DNA of 64,000 bases from Acetobacteraceae bacterium (GCA_004843165.1 CP039459.1:124001-188000), one strand, 5' to 3'; numbered from the stretch's first letter, positions 10,230 to 20,370 are shown. The notes: generated by a model from the letters alone, not told the origin. A program made the numbers and translations.

Positions 10230-10310
10230 ATTTAAAAAAAGCCTTAAACATTTCAGAAAAGAAGGTTTGCCTTCTATTCATCTTCCACATTTAGAATTTG
10301 GAATTTGCTT

Positions 10311-11750
10311 ATGCCTCCGTTTTCCCATGTCGCCCCCTTCGACCTTGTCATTTTTGGTGGCACTGGAGATCTTGCCCTTCGAAAACTTCTTCCTGCACTT
10401 TTCCGTCAGTTCCAAGACAATGATATCCCTGAACATTCTAGGATTATTGCCACCTCTCGCATGGAAATGACGACTGCACAATATCGGGAAGAAGCTAAAA
10501 AAGCGCTTTTAAAATTCTATCCTGCGTCTGCACGTAATCCGCAAACAATCGAACATTTCTTAAAAATTCTCTATTACACCGGCATTGACATTATCCATTC
10601 CGATCACAAAGGATGGGAATCCCTTGCTGATCGGCTCTCAGATACTAGCTTTGAGAAAAACCGTATTTTCTATTTCTCTACAGCACCTTCCCTTTTCGAA
10701 CCTATTAGTGAAAATCTTTCCCTTCACAAACTCATTTCTGCGAATAGCCGTGCCGTGATGGAAAAGCCCATTGGAAGAGACGGTAAAAGTGCAAATGCCA
10801 TTAATGAGGCCGTTGGTAAATATTTTGATGAAGACAAAATTTTCCGCATCGACCATTATCTTGGCAAGGAATCTACACAGAATATTTTGCAATTCCGCTT
10901 TTCTAATCCGCTGATTGATGCCATCTGGTCAAGTAAATATATCAAAAATATCGAGATCACAGCCAGTGAGACAGTCGGCCTAGAATCCCGTGCCTCTTAT
11001 TATGACACGTCTGGTGCCGCACGTGATATGATCCAAAACCATTTGCTTCAGGTTTTATCTCTCTGCACCATTGACCGTCCAAAATCCTTAAGTGGCGATG
11101 ATATTCGTAATGAGAAAATTTCTATTTTTAAATCGCTTATTCCCCTTACGGAAGAGGAGATCAAAACAAACTCCATTCGTGGACAATATATTGAGGGAAC
11201 GGCTGAAGGTCGTGCAGCCCCCTCTTATGCCACCGAGCTTGGTAGAGAGAGTCAAACGGAAACTTTTGCTGCCATTCGTGTAAAATTGGATTTACCTCGC
11301 TGGAAAGGGACAAGTTTTTGCCTCAAAACAGGCAAAAGAATGAATGAGAAGAGAACCGATATAAAAATCACTTTTCATAACGATGTTGCGCTTTTTCCAA
11401 ATGCGCCAGCCAACGAAATGAAGCTTGATTTACAAGACACCAATGATATTACCCTCGAGCTAAATGTTCGCTCTATCGGCTTTTCACAAAATACAGATGG
11501 CCTTAGACCCCTTCTCCTAGAAGGAAGCTACTCTCCACCTGCTGGTGTGCGTACCCCAAGCTCCTATGAAACTCTTTTGATGGCAATTGCAAGAGGCGAC
11601 CAAAGCCTCTTTGTTCATCGTCAGGAAGTTGATGCCGCTTGGAAATGGATTGAGCCTATTCTTAAATCTTGGGAAAAGAATGTGCCGGAACTACTTTACT
11701 ACCCCGCTGGCAGTTCTATTCCTCGCTTTTCAGAGGTAAACAAGACTTAG
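10311..11750 (+). CDS. zwf: glucose-6-phosphate 1-dehydrogenase
   Basis: A 479-residue enzyme oxidising glucose-6-phosphate to the lactone, the entry to the oxidative pentose phosphate pathway that carries most sugar flux in acetic acid bacteria. Landmarks are FGGTGDLALRKLLPAL near the N-terminus (dinucleotide binding), EKPIGRDGKSA, and the active-site block FRIDHYLGKESTQN around residue 180. I use ATG 10311; a TTG two codons upstream is possible but less likely. It stands alone with its own candidate promoter. The usual partners pgl and gnd are not in the window. Confidence 0.95.
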   Translation: MPPFSHVAPFDLVIFGGTGDLALRKLLPALFRQFQDNDIPEHSRIIATSRMEMTTAQYREEAKKALLKFYPASARNPQTIEHFLKILYYTGIDIIHSDHKGWESLADRLSDTSFEKNRIFYFSTAPSLFEPISENLSLHKLISANSRAVMEKPIGRDGKSANAINEAVGKYFDEDKIFRIDHYLGKESTQNILQFRFSNPLIDAIWSSKYIKNIEITASETVGLESRASYYDTSGAARDMIQNHLLQVLSLCTIDRPKSLSGDDIRNEKISIFKSLIPLTEEEIKTNSIRGQYIEGTAEGRAAPSYATELGRESQTETFAAIRVKLDLPRWKGTSFCLKTGKRMNEKRTDIKITFHNDVALFPNAPANEMKLDLQDTNDITLELNVRSIGFSQNTDGLRPLLLEGSYSPPAGVRTPSSYETLLMAIARGDQSLFVHRQEVDAAWKWIEPILKSWEKNVPELLYYPAGSSIPRFSEVNKT

Positions 11751-11802
11751 GTCTCTCATCGTAAATTATTTCCCCTCTTAAAAAGAGTTAGCGCTTAATT
11801 TT

Positions 11803-11832
11803 TTGCTTGTAAAATCTCTTTTTTTCTCTAAA
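11803..11832 (+). promoter_or_regulatory. candidate promoter of rnpB
   Basis: TTGCTT (11803-11808) and TCTAAA (11827-11832) have an 18-base spacer. The expected start point falls about ten bases on, where the P1 helix of RNase P RNA begins. Positional agreement is the main support. Confidence 0.4.
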
Positions 11833-11843
11833 TAAGAGGGGGA

Positions 11844-12248
11844 AGTCAGATAGTTGAGCGGCTGCTGTAAAATGGAATTTATTTCACTTTATAGAGGAAA
11901 GTCCGGGCTCCACAGGAATACGACGCCGGTTAACGGCCGGCAGAGGCAACTCTAGGGATAGTGCCACAGAAAATAGACCGTCTGTTTATTATTTATTACT
12001 ATACAGATAAGGGTGAAACGGTGCGGTAAGAGCGCAACGCAACTCTGGTAACAGAGTTGGCAGGGTAAACCCCGTCGGGTGCAAGACCTAATAGGAAAGA
12101 TAGATCTCCATCTTTTGATGAGAGGTCGGGGGTATTCCTGCCCCTCTTTCGGGTTGGTCGCGTGAGGGCAATAGCAATATTGCTCCAAGATGAATAGTCG
12201 CTTCGTTCTTTACGAACGGACAAAACCCGGCTTATAGACTATCTGACT
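11844..12248 (+). ncRNA. rnpB: RNase P RNA component, type A
   Basis: The ends pair as helix P1 (AGTCAGATAG at 11844 with CTATCTGACT ending 12248). Between them are the universal blocks GAGGAAAGTCCGGGCTCCAC (CR I), AGGGTGAAACGGTGCGGTAAG (CR II/III region), and near the 3' end AGATGAATAGTCGC followed by CAAAACCCGGCTTATAG (CR IV/V). Length is about 405 nt, usual for type A. The RNA is the catalytic part of the tRNA 5'-processing enzyme. A T-run follows immediately. rnpB next to mraZ is common in alphaproteobacteria. Confidence 0.96.
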
Positions 12249-12293
12249 CTTTTTTTAAAAAATGATTCTTTTTTACAACACTAAATTTTTTGA

Positions 12294-12316
12294 CCGCTCA
12301 TCGTAGCGGTTTTTTT
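12294..12316 (+). terminator. rho-independent terminator after rnpB
   Basis: CCGCT and AGCGG form a 5-bp stem around a 6-base loop, followed by seven T. It lies 45 bases past the RNase P RNA and before the mraZ control region. The stem is short, so it may be a second-line terminator behind the T-run at 12250. Confidence 0.6.
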
Positions 12317-12392
12317 ATGCCTGATTTTAAACACCCCTTTTATATAAGGTGTATTTTTAGCTGTTACCTGCCGTTTATAGCCTATTAGTGGT

Positions 12393-12423
12393 TTGACTTC
12401 CCATAAAATCCCATGTTATCCCA
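12393..12423. promoter_or_regulatory. MraZ operator (three TGGGA repeats, 10-bp period) at the dcw promoter
   Basis: On the minus strand TGGGA occurs three times, at 12423-12419, 12413-12409 and 12403-12399, each separated by exactly 5 bases. This is the known MraZ box layout (TGGGN repeats with 5-base spacers). A -35-like TTGACT (12393-12398) lies directly against it on the plus strand, with a weak -10 candidate TTATCC at 12416-12421. A bound MraZ oligomer would therefore cover the promoter, consistent with autorepression of the division cluster. Confidence 0.75.
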
Positions 12424-12485
12424 TAAAAAGGTGGGGCACTAGGCAATGGTTGCCTGGGCATGGGCTAACGAGGCTCTCAAAAAGC

Positions 12486-12953
12486 ATGTTTCTTGGAACG
12501 CATTGTAATCGTTTTGACGCAAAAGGGCGGATATCAATTCCTGCATCCTTTCGTGCTGTCTTAAAACAACATGCTATTTCAGGTCAGTCTCTCATGATTT
12601 TACGCCCTTCCCATCTCCATTCTTGTATTGAGGCATGGACTTCAGAACGTTTCTTTTCTCAGATGACTCCATTGGCTAATTATGATCCCTTCTCCGAAGA
12701 GCATGAAGATCTTTCTACAAGCCTTTATGCTGAGGCCTATCCTTTAGATAGCGACAAAGAAGGTCGTATTATTATTCCGGAATCCCTCCAACGTCATGCA
12801 AATTTAGAAAAAGAAGTCACCTTCATGGGACTAGGACGCATTTTTCAGATTTGGCATCCCGAAGAGGCGCTTAAACGTCAAAAAGAAGCGCATTTAAGAG
12901 CCAAGACTCTCACCCTCCGTAATCGCAAAACTTCAGAAGAAAGGGCGGTTTAA
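12486..12953 (+). CDS. mraZ: MraZ transcriptional regulator
   Basis: A 155-residue MraZ with two SpoVT-AbrB-like halves: FLGTHCNRFDAKGRISIPASFR at the start and YPLDSDKEGRIIIPESL around residues 87-105. MraZ forms rings that bind direct TGGGN repeats and repress the dcw cluster; three such repeats are seen about 65-90 bases upstream. I start at ATG 12486, which gives the canonical MFLGTHxNxxDAKGR beginning; a longer frame from TTG 12393 would run through the operator and is rejected. It is the first gene of the dcw block, one base before rsmH. Confidence 0.95.
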   Translation: MFLGTHCNRFDAKGRISIPASFRAVLKQHAISGQSLMILRPSHLHSCIEAWTSERFFSQMTPLANYDPFSEEHEDLSTSLYAEAYPLDSDKEGRIIIPESLQRHANLEKEVTFMGLGRIFQIWHPEEALKRQKEAHLRAKTLTLRNRKTSEERAV

Positions 12954-12954
12954 A

Positions 12955-13944
12955 ATGACGGTACAAAATATGAAAACAGGCCATATTCCCGTTCTTTTAA
13001 ACGAGGTCATTACAGCGCTTCCTAAAAAAGAAAATGCTCTCTATCTCGATGGCACTTTTGGCGGCGGCGGGTATAGTCGTGCAGTTCTTAATCACTTCCC
13101 GACAAGTAAGCTCGTTGCTATTGACCGTGATCATACGGCTATTCTTCGTGCTGAAAACTTTAAAAAAGAATTCCCCAATCGCTTTGAAGCCATTGAAGGG
13201 ACTTTCAGTGCCATGAAGGAATATTGTGCAGACCTACCTTGGTTAAAAGAAGAGAAATGCTATGGCTTCGATGCCATTATGCTTGACCTTGGTCTTTCCT
13301 CTTTTCAAATTGATACGGCTGAACGTGGCTTTTCCTTTAAAGAAAATGGCCCTCTCGATATGCGAATGGGTAATAATGCACAGAGTGCCGAAGATATCGT
13401 GAATAAAGCCTCTGAAGAGGATTTGGCAGATATTTTCTATTATTATGGTGAGGAACGTTGTGCGAGACGCATTGCTCGCAAAATTATTCAAATGCGTCTT
13501 GAAGCCCCCATCAAAGATACGGCGATGCTTGCAGATATTATCCGCTCTTGCGTGCCCCCTTCTAAGAATAAAAAAGATCCTGCAACACGTAGTTTTCAAG
13601 CATTGCGAATTGCCGTTAACGATGAGCTGAATGAAATTCAGCGTGTTTTAGAAGATGCGCCTACGATGTTGGCACCTGACGGTGTCCTTGCCATCGTAAG
13701 CTTCCATTCTTTGGAAGATCGCTTAGTCAAAAAAGCATTTAGCCACCTTGTTTCTCCGACAAAGGGACAATCTCGTTATGTGCCGACCAAAGACGCCTCT
13801 GCAAAATCTTCAATCTGGGCCGTTCCTTCAGGATATCCTATTTCCCCTTCTGAAGAAGAAACCAAACTTAACCCACGCGCACGAAGCGCACACTTGCGTG
13901 TCTTGAAAAAACTTTCAACCTCTTTAAGAGGAGCCAGATCATGA
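12955..13944 (+). CDS. rsmH: 16S rRNA m4C1402 methyltransferase
   Basis: A 329-residue class I methyltransferase (formerly MraW) modifying C1402 of 16S rRNA. Visible are GHIPVLLNEVI, the SAM-binding LDGTFGGGGYSRAVL and VAIDRD, LDLGLSSFQID, RGFSFKENGPLDMRM, and VSFHSLEDRLVKKAF near residue 245. All are family hallmarks. It follows mraZ by one base and overlaps ftsL by 4 bp (ATGA), so it is translationally linked. Confidence 0.97.
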   Translation: MTVQNMKTGHIPVLLNEVITALPKKENALYLDGTFGGGGYSRAVLNHFPTSKLVAIDRDHTAILRAENFKKEFPNRFEAIEGTFSAMKEYCADLPWLKEEKCYGFDAIMLDLGLSSFQIDTAERGFSFKENGPLDMRMGNNAQSAEDIVNKASEEDLADIFYYYGEERCARRIARKIIQMRLEAPIKDTAMLADIIRSCVPPSKNKKDPATRSFQALRIAVNDELNEIQRVLEDAPTMLAPDGVLAIVSFHSLEDRLVKKAFSHLVSPTKGQSRYVPTKDASAKSSIWAVPSGYPISPSEEETKLNPRARSAHLRVLKKLSTSLRGARS

Positions 13945-14555
13945 GCAAAGTTCGCTACTGGCTAACCGGTCTTACAAGCGCTATTTGCTTATTTTCGCTT
14001 TGGAATCTCTATCAGACCAAGCAACAGGCTAAGCTCATCCAGTACCATATTACCCAAGTCCAAAAAGAAATGCTTGCTGCGAATGAGCATACGGCACGCT
14101 TAAAAATGGAATGGGGTATTTTAAATCAGCCTGAGCGTTTAGAAGATCTTTCTAAGCGTTTCTTACCTAGCCTTCGCCCAACGGAAACGGTGCAATTTGC
14201 GCAATTGGATCAGGCTTCCTCTCGACTGCCTGAGACTTATTCAAAAATAAAATCCGATCATCCTACGATGTTAGCAGACAACAGACACGATAATGTCACA
14301 TCTTCAAATGTTCAAGCTGAAAATATTTCTCTTGCACACAATAATATTGCCCCATTACCGGCTTCCGTCGTCTCACACGCAGAAGATGGTGGGTTAGAAT
14401 CTGCCATTAATGATTTGGAAAAGAATGATACACAAAAACATATTCGTTCCCTTCCTGTTGCACAAGCTTCTCCTCACTCTCTAGATGATTCTTATGATAA
14501 ACTTTTAACGGCATTTCAGCAAAGTCCCTCTGCACAAATGCCAAGTGAATTATGA
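13941..14555 (+). CDS. ftsL: cell division protein FtsL, with long C-terminal tail
   Basis: A 204-residue bitopic protein: short cytoplasmic tip, one membrane segment at about residues 5-22 (WLTGLTSAICLFSLWNL), then a coiled coil (residues 25-70) ending in LNQPERLEDLSKRFLP, the conserved end of the FtsL periplasmic domain. FtsL joins FtsQ and FtsB to license FtsWI. Normal FtsL is about 90-130 residues. Here some 100 extra residues of polar, low-complexity sequence follow with no domain I recognise. It overlaps rsmH and ftsI by 4 bp each. Confidence 0.85.
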   Translation: MSKVRYWLTGLTSAICLFSLWNLYQTKQQAKLIQYHITQVQKEMLAANEHTARLKMEWGILNQPERLEDLSKRFLPSLRPTETVQFAQLDQASSRLPETYSKIKSDHPTMLADNRHDNVTSSNVQAENISLAHNNIAPLPASVVSHAEDGGLESAINDLEKNDTQKHIRSLPVAQASPHSLDDSYDKLLTAFQQSPSAQMPSEL

Positions 14556-16348
14556 GACAAAAGAAAGCCTCTTCTTCTCCTCTTGATATAGAGAAAAGTC
14601 GCCTTCTTCTGGCCTCTTTTATCTTTTTGGTTTTGTTTTTGGCATTGTCGTTTAAAACGGCATGGATTTCACTTTTTTATCCGCTACCACCAAGTGTTGC
14701 CCTAGAGACCTCTCTCACGCCTGATGAGGGTTCAAGTACAGGCACGCCAACATTGCATATTCCGCATGTTCAAAGAGCTCCCATTACAGACAGGAACGGA
14801 CAAACACTTGCCGTCTCCCTTCCTGTCGTCAGTCTTTATGCGCATCCAGATGAACTCATTGAAATTCACCATGTTGTTAACCAGCTTAAAAAAATCTTAC
14901 CCAATATTGATATAAAAAAAACAATTTATCATCTCGAACATAATAAAAAATTTGCTTATATTGCACGAAATTTAACGCCTAAAGAAGAAATCCAAGTTAA
15001 TAATCTTGGTATTCCTGGTCTTTACTTTGAAAATAGTGAAAAAAGACATTATCCGCTTGGTCATGTTGCCGCCCATGTTGTCGGAGGTGTTGACATTGAT
15101 GAACATGGCATTTCCGGCATTGAAAAATATTTTGATGACCGTCTTTCAAGCGATCGAACCCCTTTAAATCTTTCCATTGACGTGCGTGTTCAAGAAATTG
15201 TTCGCTCTACGCTTATTGATGCTGTCAATAATTTCAATGCGCAGGGCGGCTGTGCCATTGTCATGGATATTCACACGGGAGAAATCATTGCGCTTGTAAG
15301 TGCACCTGACTTTGATGGTAACCAGCTCAATAAAGCCTCAATGGATGCACGTTTTAATCGTGCCGTCACAGGTGCCTATGAGCCGGGGTCAACACTAAAA
15401 CTCCAAACAGCGGCAATGGCGCTTCAGTCAGGTAAGATTCATCTGTGGGATCGTTTTTCAACCAGCCCTATCCATATTGGACGCTTTAAAATTTCCGATC
15501 TTAGTACAGATCATTTTGCGCCTTACCTTTCTTTTCCTGAAGTGCTGGCCTACTCTTCAAATCTGGGAGCTGCGCATATTGCCCTTGATATTGGGGAGGT
15601 TAAACAAGAAGAATGGTTTAAAAAAATTGGTTTTCTTGATCGTGTGCCGATTGAACTTCCAGAAGCAGCACGTCCACTTTATCCTGCAGCATCACAATGG
15701 AAAACGACAACGGTCTTAACCATTGGCTTTGGGCACGGCATTGCTGAGCCGCCTTTATCCATTCTTCGTGGGGTTGCAACGCTTGCAAATGGCGGTCTCC
15801 TCGTTACACCTACACTGATTCCTGCAAAAAACAGAATTAACCCAGCGAAACCTATTCGTATCATGTCTGAAACGACCTCTCAGCAGTTGCGCAAAATTTT
15901 GCGCTTAGATATTACGCATGGAACAGGCCGCAAAGCAGAAGCATTGGGCTATTATCCCGGCGGTAAAACAGGCACTGCCGAAAAAATTGATGCGCACGGT
16001 CATTATATGAAACATACCAATATCACCGCTTTTGCCGGTGTTTTCCCAATGAATAACCCTAAATATGCTGTCTATGTTATGCTTGATGCGCCTAAGGGAA
16101 ACGCCTCTACCTACGGTTTTCAAACCGCCGGTTGGATTGCCGCCCCAATTTTTTCTAAAATTGTCCTGCGTGTCGCACCTATGTTGGGAATTTATCCAAA
16201 TTTTGCAGATGCAGAACAAATCGAAGAAAGTCTTTCCATGCCAATGCAACCGGCTATCCCTGCGGGGGTTCGAGCACTTGGCCCTGACTATGACCCCGGG
16301 GAATTACGTCTTGAAATGGAATCTCTTAAGAAATCACATCATTTTTAA
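14552..16348 (+). CDS. ftsI: peptidoglycan D,D-transpeptidase FtsI (PBP3)
   Basis: A 598-residue class B penicillin-binding protein that crosslinks septal peptidoglycan. One N-terminal membrane anchor (residues 17-37) is followed by the pedestal domain (APITDRNGQTLA near 75, YPLGHVAAHVVGG near 170). The transpeptidase domain carries SxxK with Ser280 (GSTLK), SxN at Ser335 (SSN) and KTG at 472-474 (GGKTGTAEK). All three catalytic motifs are intact. It overlaps ftsL by 4 bp and precedes murE by 15 bases. Confidence 0.96.
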   Translation: MRQKKASSSPLDIEKSRLLLASFIFLVLFLALSFKTAWISLFYPLPPSVALETSLTPDEGSSTGTPTLHIPHVQRAPITDRNGQTLAVSLPVVSLYAHPDELIEIHHVVNQLKKILPNIDIKKTIYHLEHNKKFAYIARNLTPKEEIQVNNLGIPGLYFENSEKRHYPLGHVAAHVVGGVDIDEHGISGIEKYFDDRLSSDRTPLNLSIDVRVQEIVRSTLIDAVNNFNAQGGCAIVMDIHTGEIIALVSAPDFDGNQLNKASMDARFNRAVTGAYEPGSTLKLQTAAMALQSGKIHLWDRFSTSPIHIGRFKISDLSTDHFAPYLSFPEVLAYSSNLGAAHIALDIGEVKQEEWFKKIGFLDRVPIELPEAARPLYPAASQWKTTTVLTIGFGHGIAEPPLSILRGVATLANGGLLVTPTLIPAKNRINPAKPIRIMSETTSQQLRKILRLDITHGTGRKAEALGYYPGGKTGTAEKIDAHGHYMKHTNITAFAGVFPMNNPKYAVYVMLDAPKGNASTYGFQTAGWIAAPIFSKIVLRVAPMLGIYPNFADAEQIEESLSMPMQPAIPAGVRALGPDYDPGELRLEMESLKKSHHF

Positions 16349-16363
16349 CCCAATAAAGTTGCT

Positions 16364-17845
16364 ATGAAACTCTCCTCGCTCCTTCCAAACCATCTTATTC
16401 CAGAAAATTCTAAAACATTGGAAATTACTTCCATTTCCAGTGACAGCCGTGAAGTCATTGCTGGAACGCTTTTCTTTGCGCTTAGTGGAACCCGGTTAGA
16501 GGGGGCAAATTTTGTAAAAGAGGCCATTGCCAAAGGCGCTGTCGCCATCGTGAGCGAAAAAGAGATTTTCTCTCTTTTAGAGATTTCAATTCCTATTATT
16601 CATGTCGAAAATGCAACAACGCTCTTAAGTCTTTGTGCCTATAAATTGGCAACACCTCTTCCCGATCATCTTATTGCCATTACAGGAACAAATGGCAAAA
16701 CAAGCACTGCCGATTTTTTACGACAAATCTGGGCGCTTCAAGAAAAAGAAGCAGCTTCAATCGGTACATTAGGTATTCGTGCGACAACAGGTGATATTGA
16801 GGCTTCCCATACAACTCCCCCTCCAGTATTTTTGGCAAAATATCTCCATCAATTAAAAGAAACCGGTGTTAACCATGTTGCACTTGAGGCCTCTTCGCAC
16901 GGTCTTGTTCAAAACCGTCTTAAGGGACTTTTTTTTGAAGCTGTTGGCTTTACGAGCTTTAGTCGAGATCATCTTGATTACCATAAAACAGAAGAAAACT
17001 ACCTCACTGCAAAATTAACGCTTTTCAAAGAACTTCGACAAAAAAATGCCCCTATTGTGGCTGCTACTGCCTGTGGCACAACAGTCATTGAAGCCTTGAG
17101 AAAAATTGCGGACGAGACCCATGCCCCCTTACGTACGGTTGGAAAAAACGGAAATTTCTTAAATTTAATAGAAACTAGCCCTTTGCCAGACGGCCAATTG
17201 CTTACGATTTCTTTTCAAGGGCAAAAATCCATTTCGGTGCATCTCCCTATTCCCGGGATTTTTCAAGCGCAAAATGCTCTCTTAGCGATAGCTCTTGCCT
17301 GCCCAAATACAGCTGATGAATCAGAAATTTATCACCTCTTGAAACTTCTACCACAGCTAAAACCCATTCCTGGACGTGCCCAGTTTGCCGGAAAAACACA
17401 AAATGGCGCAAATGTTTATATTGATTACGCCCACACCCCAGATGCTATTGAACGCATTGTTGAATCTCTCCGTCCTCATTTAAAACCAAAAGGTAAGCTT
17501 TTTATCGTTTTTGGTGCAGGCGGTAATCGTGATAAAGGCAAGCGCCCTTTGATGGGACAGGCAGCCAATCTGGCTGATTTTGTCATCGTTACAGATGATA
17601 ATCCACGATTTGAAGATCCTGACCTTATCCGAAAAGAAGTCCTTAACGGTTGCAAAAAAGCCATTGAAATTGCAGATCGTAAAGAAGCGATCGCCTATGC
17701 CCTAAAGCAACTCCAAGAGGGGGATATTTTATTGATTGCTGGAAAAGGTCACGAAAAAGGACAAGAAATTCAAGGAAAAATCCTTCCTTTTGATGATTTT
17801 CTCCTTGCACAGCAACTCGGTAAACTTACCCAAGGAGCTTTTTAA
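16364..17845 (+). CDS. murE: UDP-MurNAc-L-Ala-D-Glu:meso-DAP ligase
   Basis: A 493-residue Mur ligase adding the third stem-peptide residue. ATP binding is shown by ITGTNGKTST at about residue 106, the carbamylated-Lys region by SFSRDHLDYH, and specificity by DNPR at about 411-414 (VTDDNPRFEDP), the motif that selects meso-diaminopimelate over lysine. The organism therefore should have DAP-type peptidoglycan. The end overlaps murF by one base. Confidence 0.97.
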   Translation: MKLSSLLPNHLIPENSKTLEITSISSDSREVIAGTLFFALSGTRLEGANFVKEAIAKGAVAIVSEKEIFSLLEISIPIIHVENATTLLSLCAYKLATPLPDHLIAITGTNGKTSTADFLRQIWALQEKEAASIGTLGIRATTGDIEASHTTPPPVFLAKYLHQLKETGVNHVALEASSHGLVQNRLKGLFFEAVGFTSFSRDHLDYHKTEENYLTAKLTLFKELRQKNAPIVAATACGTTVIEALRKIADETHAPLRTVGKNGNFLNLIETSPLPDGQLLTISFQGQKSISVHLPIPGIFQAQNALLAIALACPNTADESEIYHLLKLLPQLKPIPGRAQFAGKTQNGANVYIDYAHTPDAIERIVESLRPHLKPKGKLFIVFGAGGNRDKGKRPLMGQAANLADFVIVTDDNPRFEDPDLIRKEVLNGCKKAIEIADRKEAIAYALKQLQEGDILLIAGKGHEKGQEIQGKILPFDDFLLAQQLGKLTQGAF

Positions 17846-19260
17846 TGTCTCTTCTCTGGAACCGTGAACAATTAGAAAAAGCGACAGGTGGAAAGCTCAA
17901 AACAGATGTTGCCGTAACAGGTATCGCTATTAATAGTTTAGAGCTGAAAAAAGGAGATCTTTTCATTGCGCTCCAAGGCGGTCGAAAAGATGCACATCTT
18001 TTTATTGAAAAAGCTCTTGAGGCAGGTGCCTCTTGCATCATGGCTGACAATCAAAAATTCTTAAAAGAAAATAATCTTTTATCTCATGAGAAAATTCTTC
18101 TTGTGAAAGATTGCATTCAAGCACTCACTAAAATGGCCTCTTTTGCACGGGAAAATTTTACAGGACATGTTCTTGCTGTAACGGGAAGTGTCGGAAAAAC
18201 CACCACAAAAGATATGCTTTTCAAAGCCTTATCCCCTTATGGCAAAACATTTGTTTCAAAAAAATCGCTTAATAACCATCTTGGTGTTCCTTTAAGCCTC
18301 ATTGCTATTCCAAAAGATGCGACATTTGCCGTATTGGAAGTCGGTATGAATCATGAGGGCGAAATTTTGCCTCTCGCAAAAATGATTCAGCCTAAAATTG
18401 GCATTATTACAGCGATTAACAAAGCGCATGCTGGCAATATGGGCGGTGAAATCGAAATCGCAAAGGAAAAGGCAACTTTATTCCGAACCCTTCCGGCTTC
18501 AGGTACTGCTCTTCATGCAGATTTTCCAGAGATTATTAATAACATTATTGCGCAAGAAATTCCTAAAAATGTTAAAATTTTTACCGTTGGAAAAAATCTA
18601 AAAAATAATTTGAGGATTGAAAAGGCAACCCTAACTTCTGAAGAAAGCTCTTGTCTTTTAGAATATCAAAATCAATCTTTTTCCTTACAGCTTTCGGCGC
18701 CCGGAGAACATCTTTTAGAAGATGCCGCAATCGCAATAGCTTCTGTCCTTGCGCTTAACCTTGAGCCTTCGAAAGCGTTAAAAGCCATTCAACAATTCAA
18801 GCCAGGCTATGGACGGGGTGAAAAACATCTGCTGAAAAAAAATATCACACTCATTGACGAGACACATAATGCCTCTCCTGCGAGTGTTAGAGCGGCCTTA
18901 AAAACGCTGTTTCTTCAAAAATCCTCTCGCAGAATTGTAATTTTAGGAGATATGTTGGAGTTAGGCGATTTTTCTCAAGAAGAACATGCCTCTTTACTCC
19001 CTCTTCTCGTTGCAGAAAAAATCGTTCTTTTTTGCTGTGGAACGGCAATGAAGGCTATTTTTGAAAAACTCCCTCCTGAACTTCAAGGCGGCTATGCCCC
19101 TACTTCCGAAGCATTAATCCAACCTATTCAAAAATATTTGCAAGATGGGGATTATCTTCTCGCTAAAGGAAGTCACAGCATGAGAGTGGATAAAGTTGTT
19201 CAGGCTTTAAAAAATAACTTCTCTCAGAATCAAACAGCAACAGAGAAAACACAGTCATGA
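17845..19260 (+). CDS. murF: UDP-MurNAc-tripeptide:D-Ala-D-Ala ligase
   Basis: A 471-residue Mur ligase that adds the D-Ala-D-Ala dipeptide. It has [14 protein letters not shown] at about residue 112, [19 protein letters not shown], and the MurF-type [15 protein letters not shown] near 340 followed by ILGDMLELG. All are diagnostic of MurF rather than MurE or MurC. It begins on the last base of the murE stop codon and overlaps mraY by 4 bp. Confidence 0.97.
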   Translation: MSLLWNREQLEKATGGKLKTDVAVTGIAINSLELKKGDLFIALQGGRKDAHLFIEKALEAGASCIMADNQKFLKENNLLSHEKILLVKDCIQALTKMASFARENFTGHVLAVTGSVGKTTTKDMLFKALSPYGKTFVSKKSLNNHLGVPLSLIAIPKDATFAVLEVGMNHEGEILPLAKMIQPKIGIITAINKAHAGNMGGEIEIAKEKATLFRTLPASGTALHADFPEIINNIIAQEIPKNVKIFTVGKNLKNNLRIEKATLTSEESSCLLEYQNQSFSLQLSAPGEHLLEDAAIAIASVLALNLEPSKALKAIQQFKPGYGRGEKHLLKKNITLIDETHNASPASVRAALKTLFLQKSSRRIVILGDMLELGDFSQEEHASLLPLLVAEKIVLFCCGTAMKAIFEKLPPELQGGYAPTSEALIQPIQKYLQDGDYLLAKGSHSMRVDKVVQALKNNFSQNQTATEKTQS

Positions 19261-20342
19261 TCTACGAACTCATTCAATCCTTTTTCCCCCATCATGCTGG
19301 CCTCGCAAATCTCTTCCACTATATTACTTTCCGTGCAGGAGCAGCTTGCCTAACCGCATTGTTGATTGCCCTCTTAACAGGACCTTATTTCATTCGAGCC
19401 TTACGAAGACTGGGCGGACAGCCCATCAGAGAGGTTGGCCCTGCCCGACATCTTACAGAAAAGGCAGGAACACCAACAATGGGAGGATTGCTTATCCTCT
19501 TTTCAGCGCCTCTGAGTATTCTTTTGTGGGGAAATCTTCACAATGGATTTCTGTGGGCAACAATGACCGCTTTCCTTACTTTTGGACTCATCGGCTTTTG
19601 GGATGATTTTTTAAAAGTTGCTAAAAAAAATTCAAATGGCGTTCCTGGACGGGTTCGTCTTTTCTGCGAATTCACTATTGCTGGGATCGTCTCCGTTTGG
19701 ATTGAACTTTTAACGCCACCAGAAATCCGCAATGGCGTAGCTATTCCCTTTTTAAAAGATGTCATTATTCCCCTAGGCACCTTCTTTCCTATTTTTGCAA
19801 TGGTTTTCATTGCGGGATTTGGAAACGCCGTCAATTTAACAGATGGACTTGATGGCTTAGCCACTGTTCCTACCATTATTGCTTGCCTTGTTTTTGCGAT
19901 TATTGCCTACATGATCGGCAATCATATATTTGCCAATTATCTTGAAATTCCCTTTATTCCCGGAACAGGTGAATTGACGGTGTTTTGCGCAGCCTTGATT
20001 GGGGCATGTCTCGGATTTTTATGGTATAATGCCCCTCCAGCTGAAATTTTTATGGGCGATACAGGCTCGCTTGCGCTCGGCGCTGCGTTAGGGAGTGTTG
20101 CTGTTGCTGTTAAAAATGAACTTGTTCTTTGTCTTGTCGGAGGAATTTTTGTTATTGAAACGCTTTCCGTCATTTTGCAAGTTTTTTGGTTTAAACGAAC
20201 AGGAAAACGTATTTTCCTTATGGCCCCCCTTCACCATCATTTTGAGAAAAAAGGTTGGGAAGAGCCAAAAATTGTTGTTCGTTTTTGGATTATTGCTCTT
20301 ATCTTGGGACTTTTAGGCCTTGCGACTTTAAAACTTCGCTAA
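19257..20342 (+). CDS. mraY: phospho-MurNAc-pentapeptide transferase
   Basis: A 361-residue multi-pass membrane enzyme (about ten hydrophobic segments) forming lipid I on undecaprenyl phosphate. Diagnostic stretches are [11 protein letters not shown] near 75, [20 protein letters not shown] near 195 (Asp cluster in the active site), [10 protein letters not shown] near 265, and the C-terminal [12 protein letters not shown] with its catalytic histidines. It overlaps murF by 4 bp and is followed 28 bases on by murD. Confidence 0.97.
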   Translation: MIYELIQSFFPHHAGLANLFHYITFRAGAACLTALLIALLTGPYFIRALRRLGGQPIREVGPARHLTEKAGTPTMGGLLILFSAPLSILLWGNLHNGFLWATMTAFLTFGLIGFWDDFLKVAKKNSNGVPGRVRLFCEFTIAGIVSVWIELLTPPEIRNGVAIPFLKDVIIPLGTFFPIFAMVFIAGFGNAVNLTDGLDGLATVPTIIACLVFAIIAYMIGNHIFANYLEIPFIPGTGELTVFCAALIGACLGFLWYNAPPAEIFMGDTGSLALGAALGSVAVAVKNELVLCLVGGIFVIETLSVILQVFWFKRTGKRIFLMAPLHHHFEKKGWEEPKIVVRFWIIALILGLLGLATLKLR

Positions 20343-20370
20343 GGACAAGGGATTTTTAAAAGGATTTTTT

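Noticed and set aside
12393-12485. Upstream extension of mraZ from TTG 12393
   Set aside because: The added residues run through the promoter and MraZ operator and do not match MraZ; the ATG at 12486 gives the canonical start.
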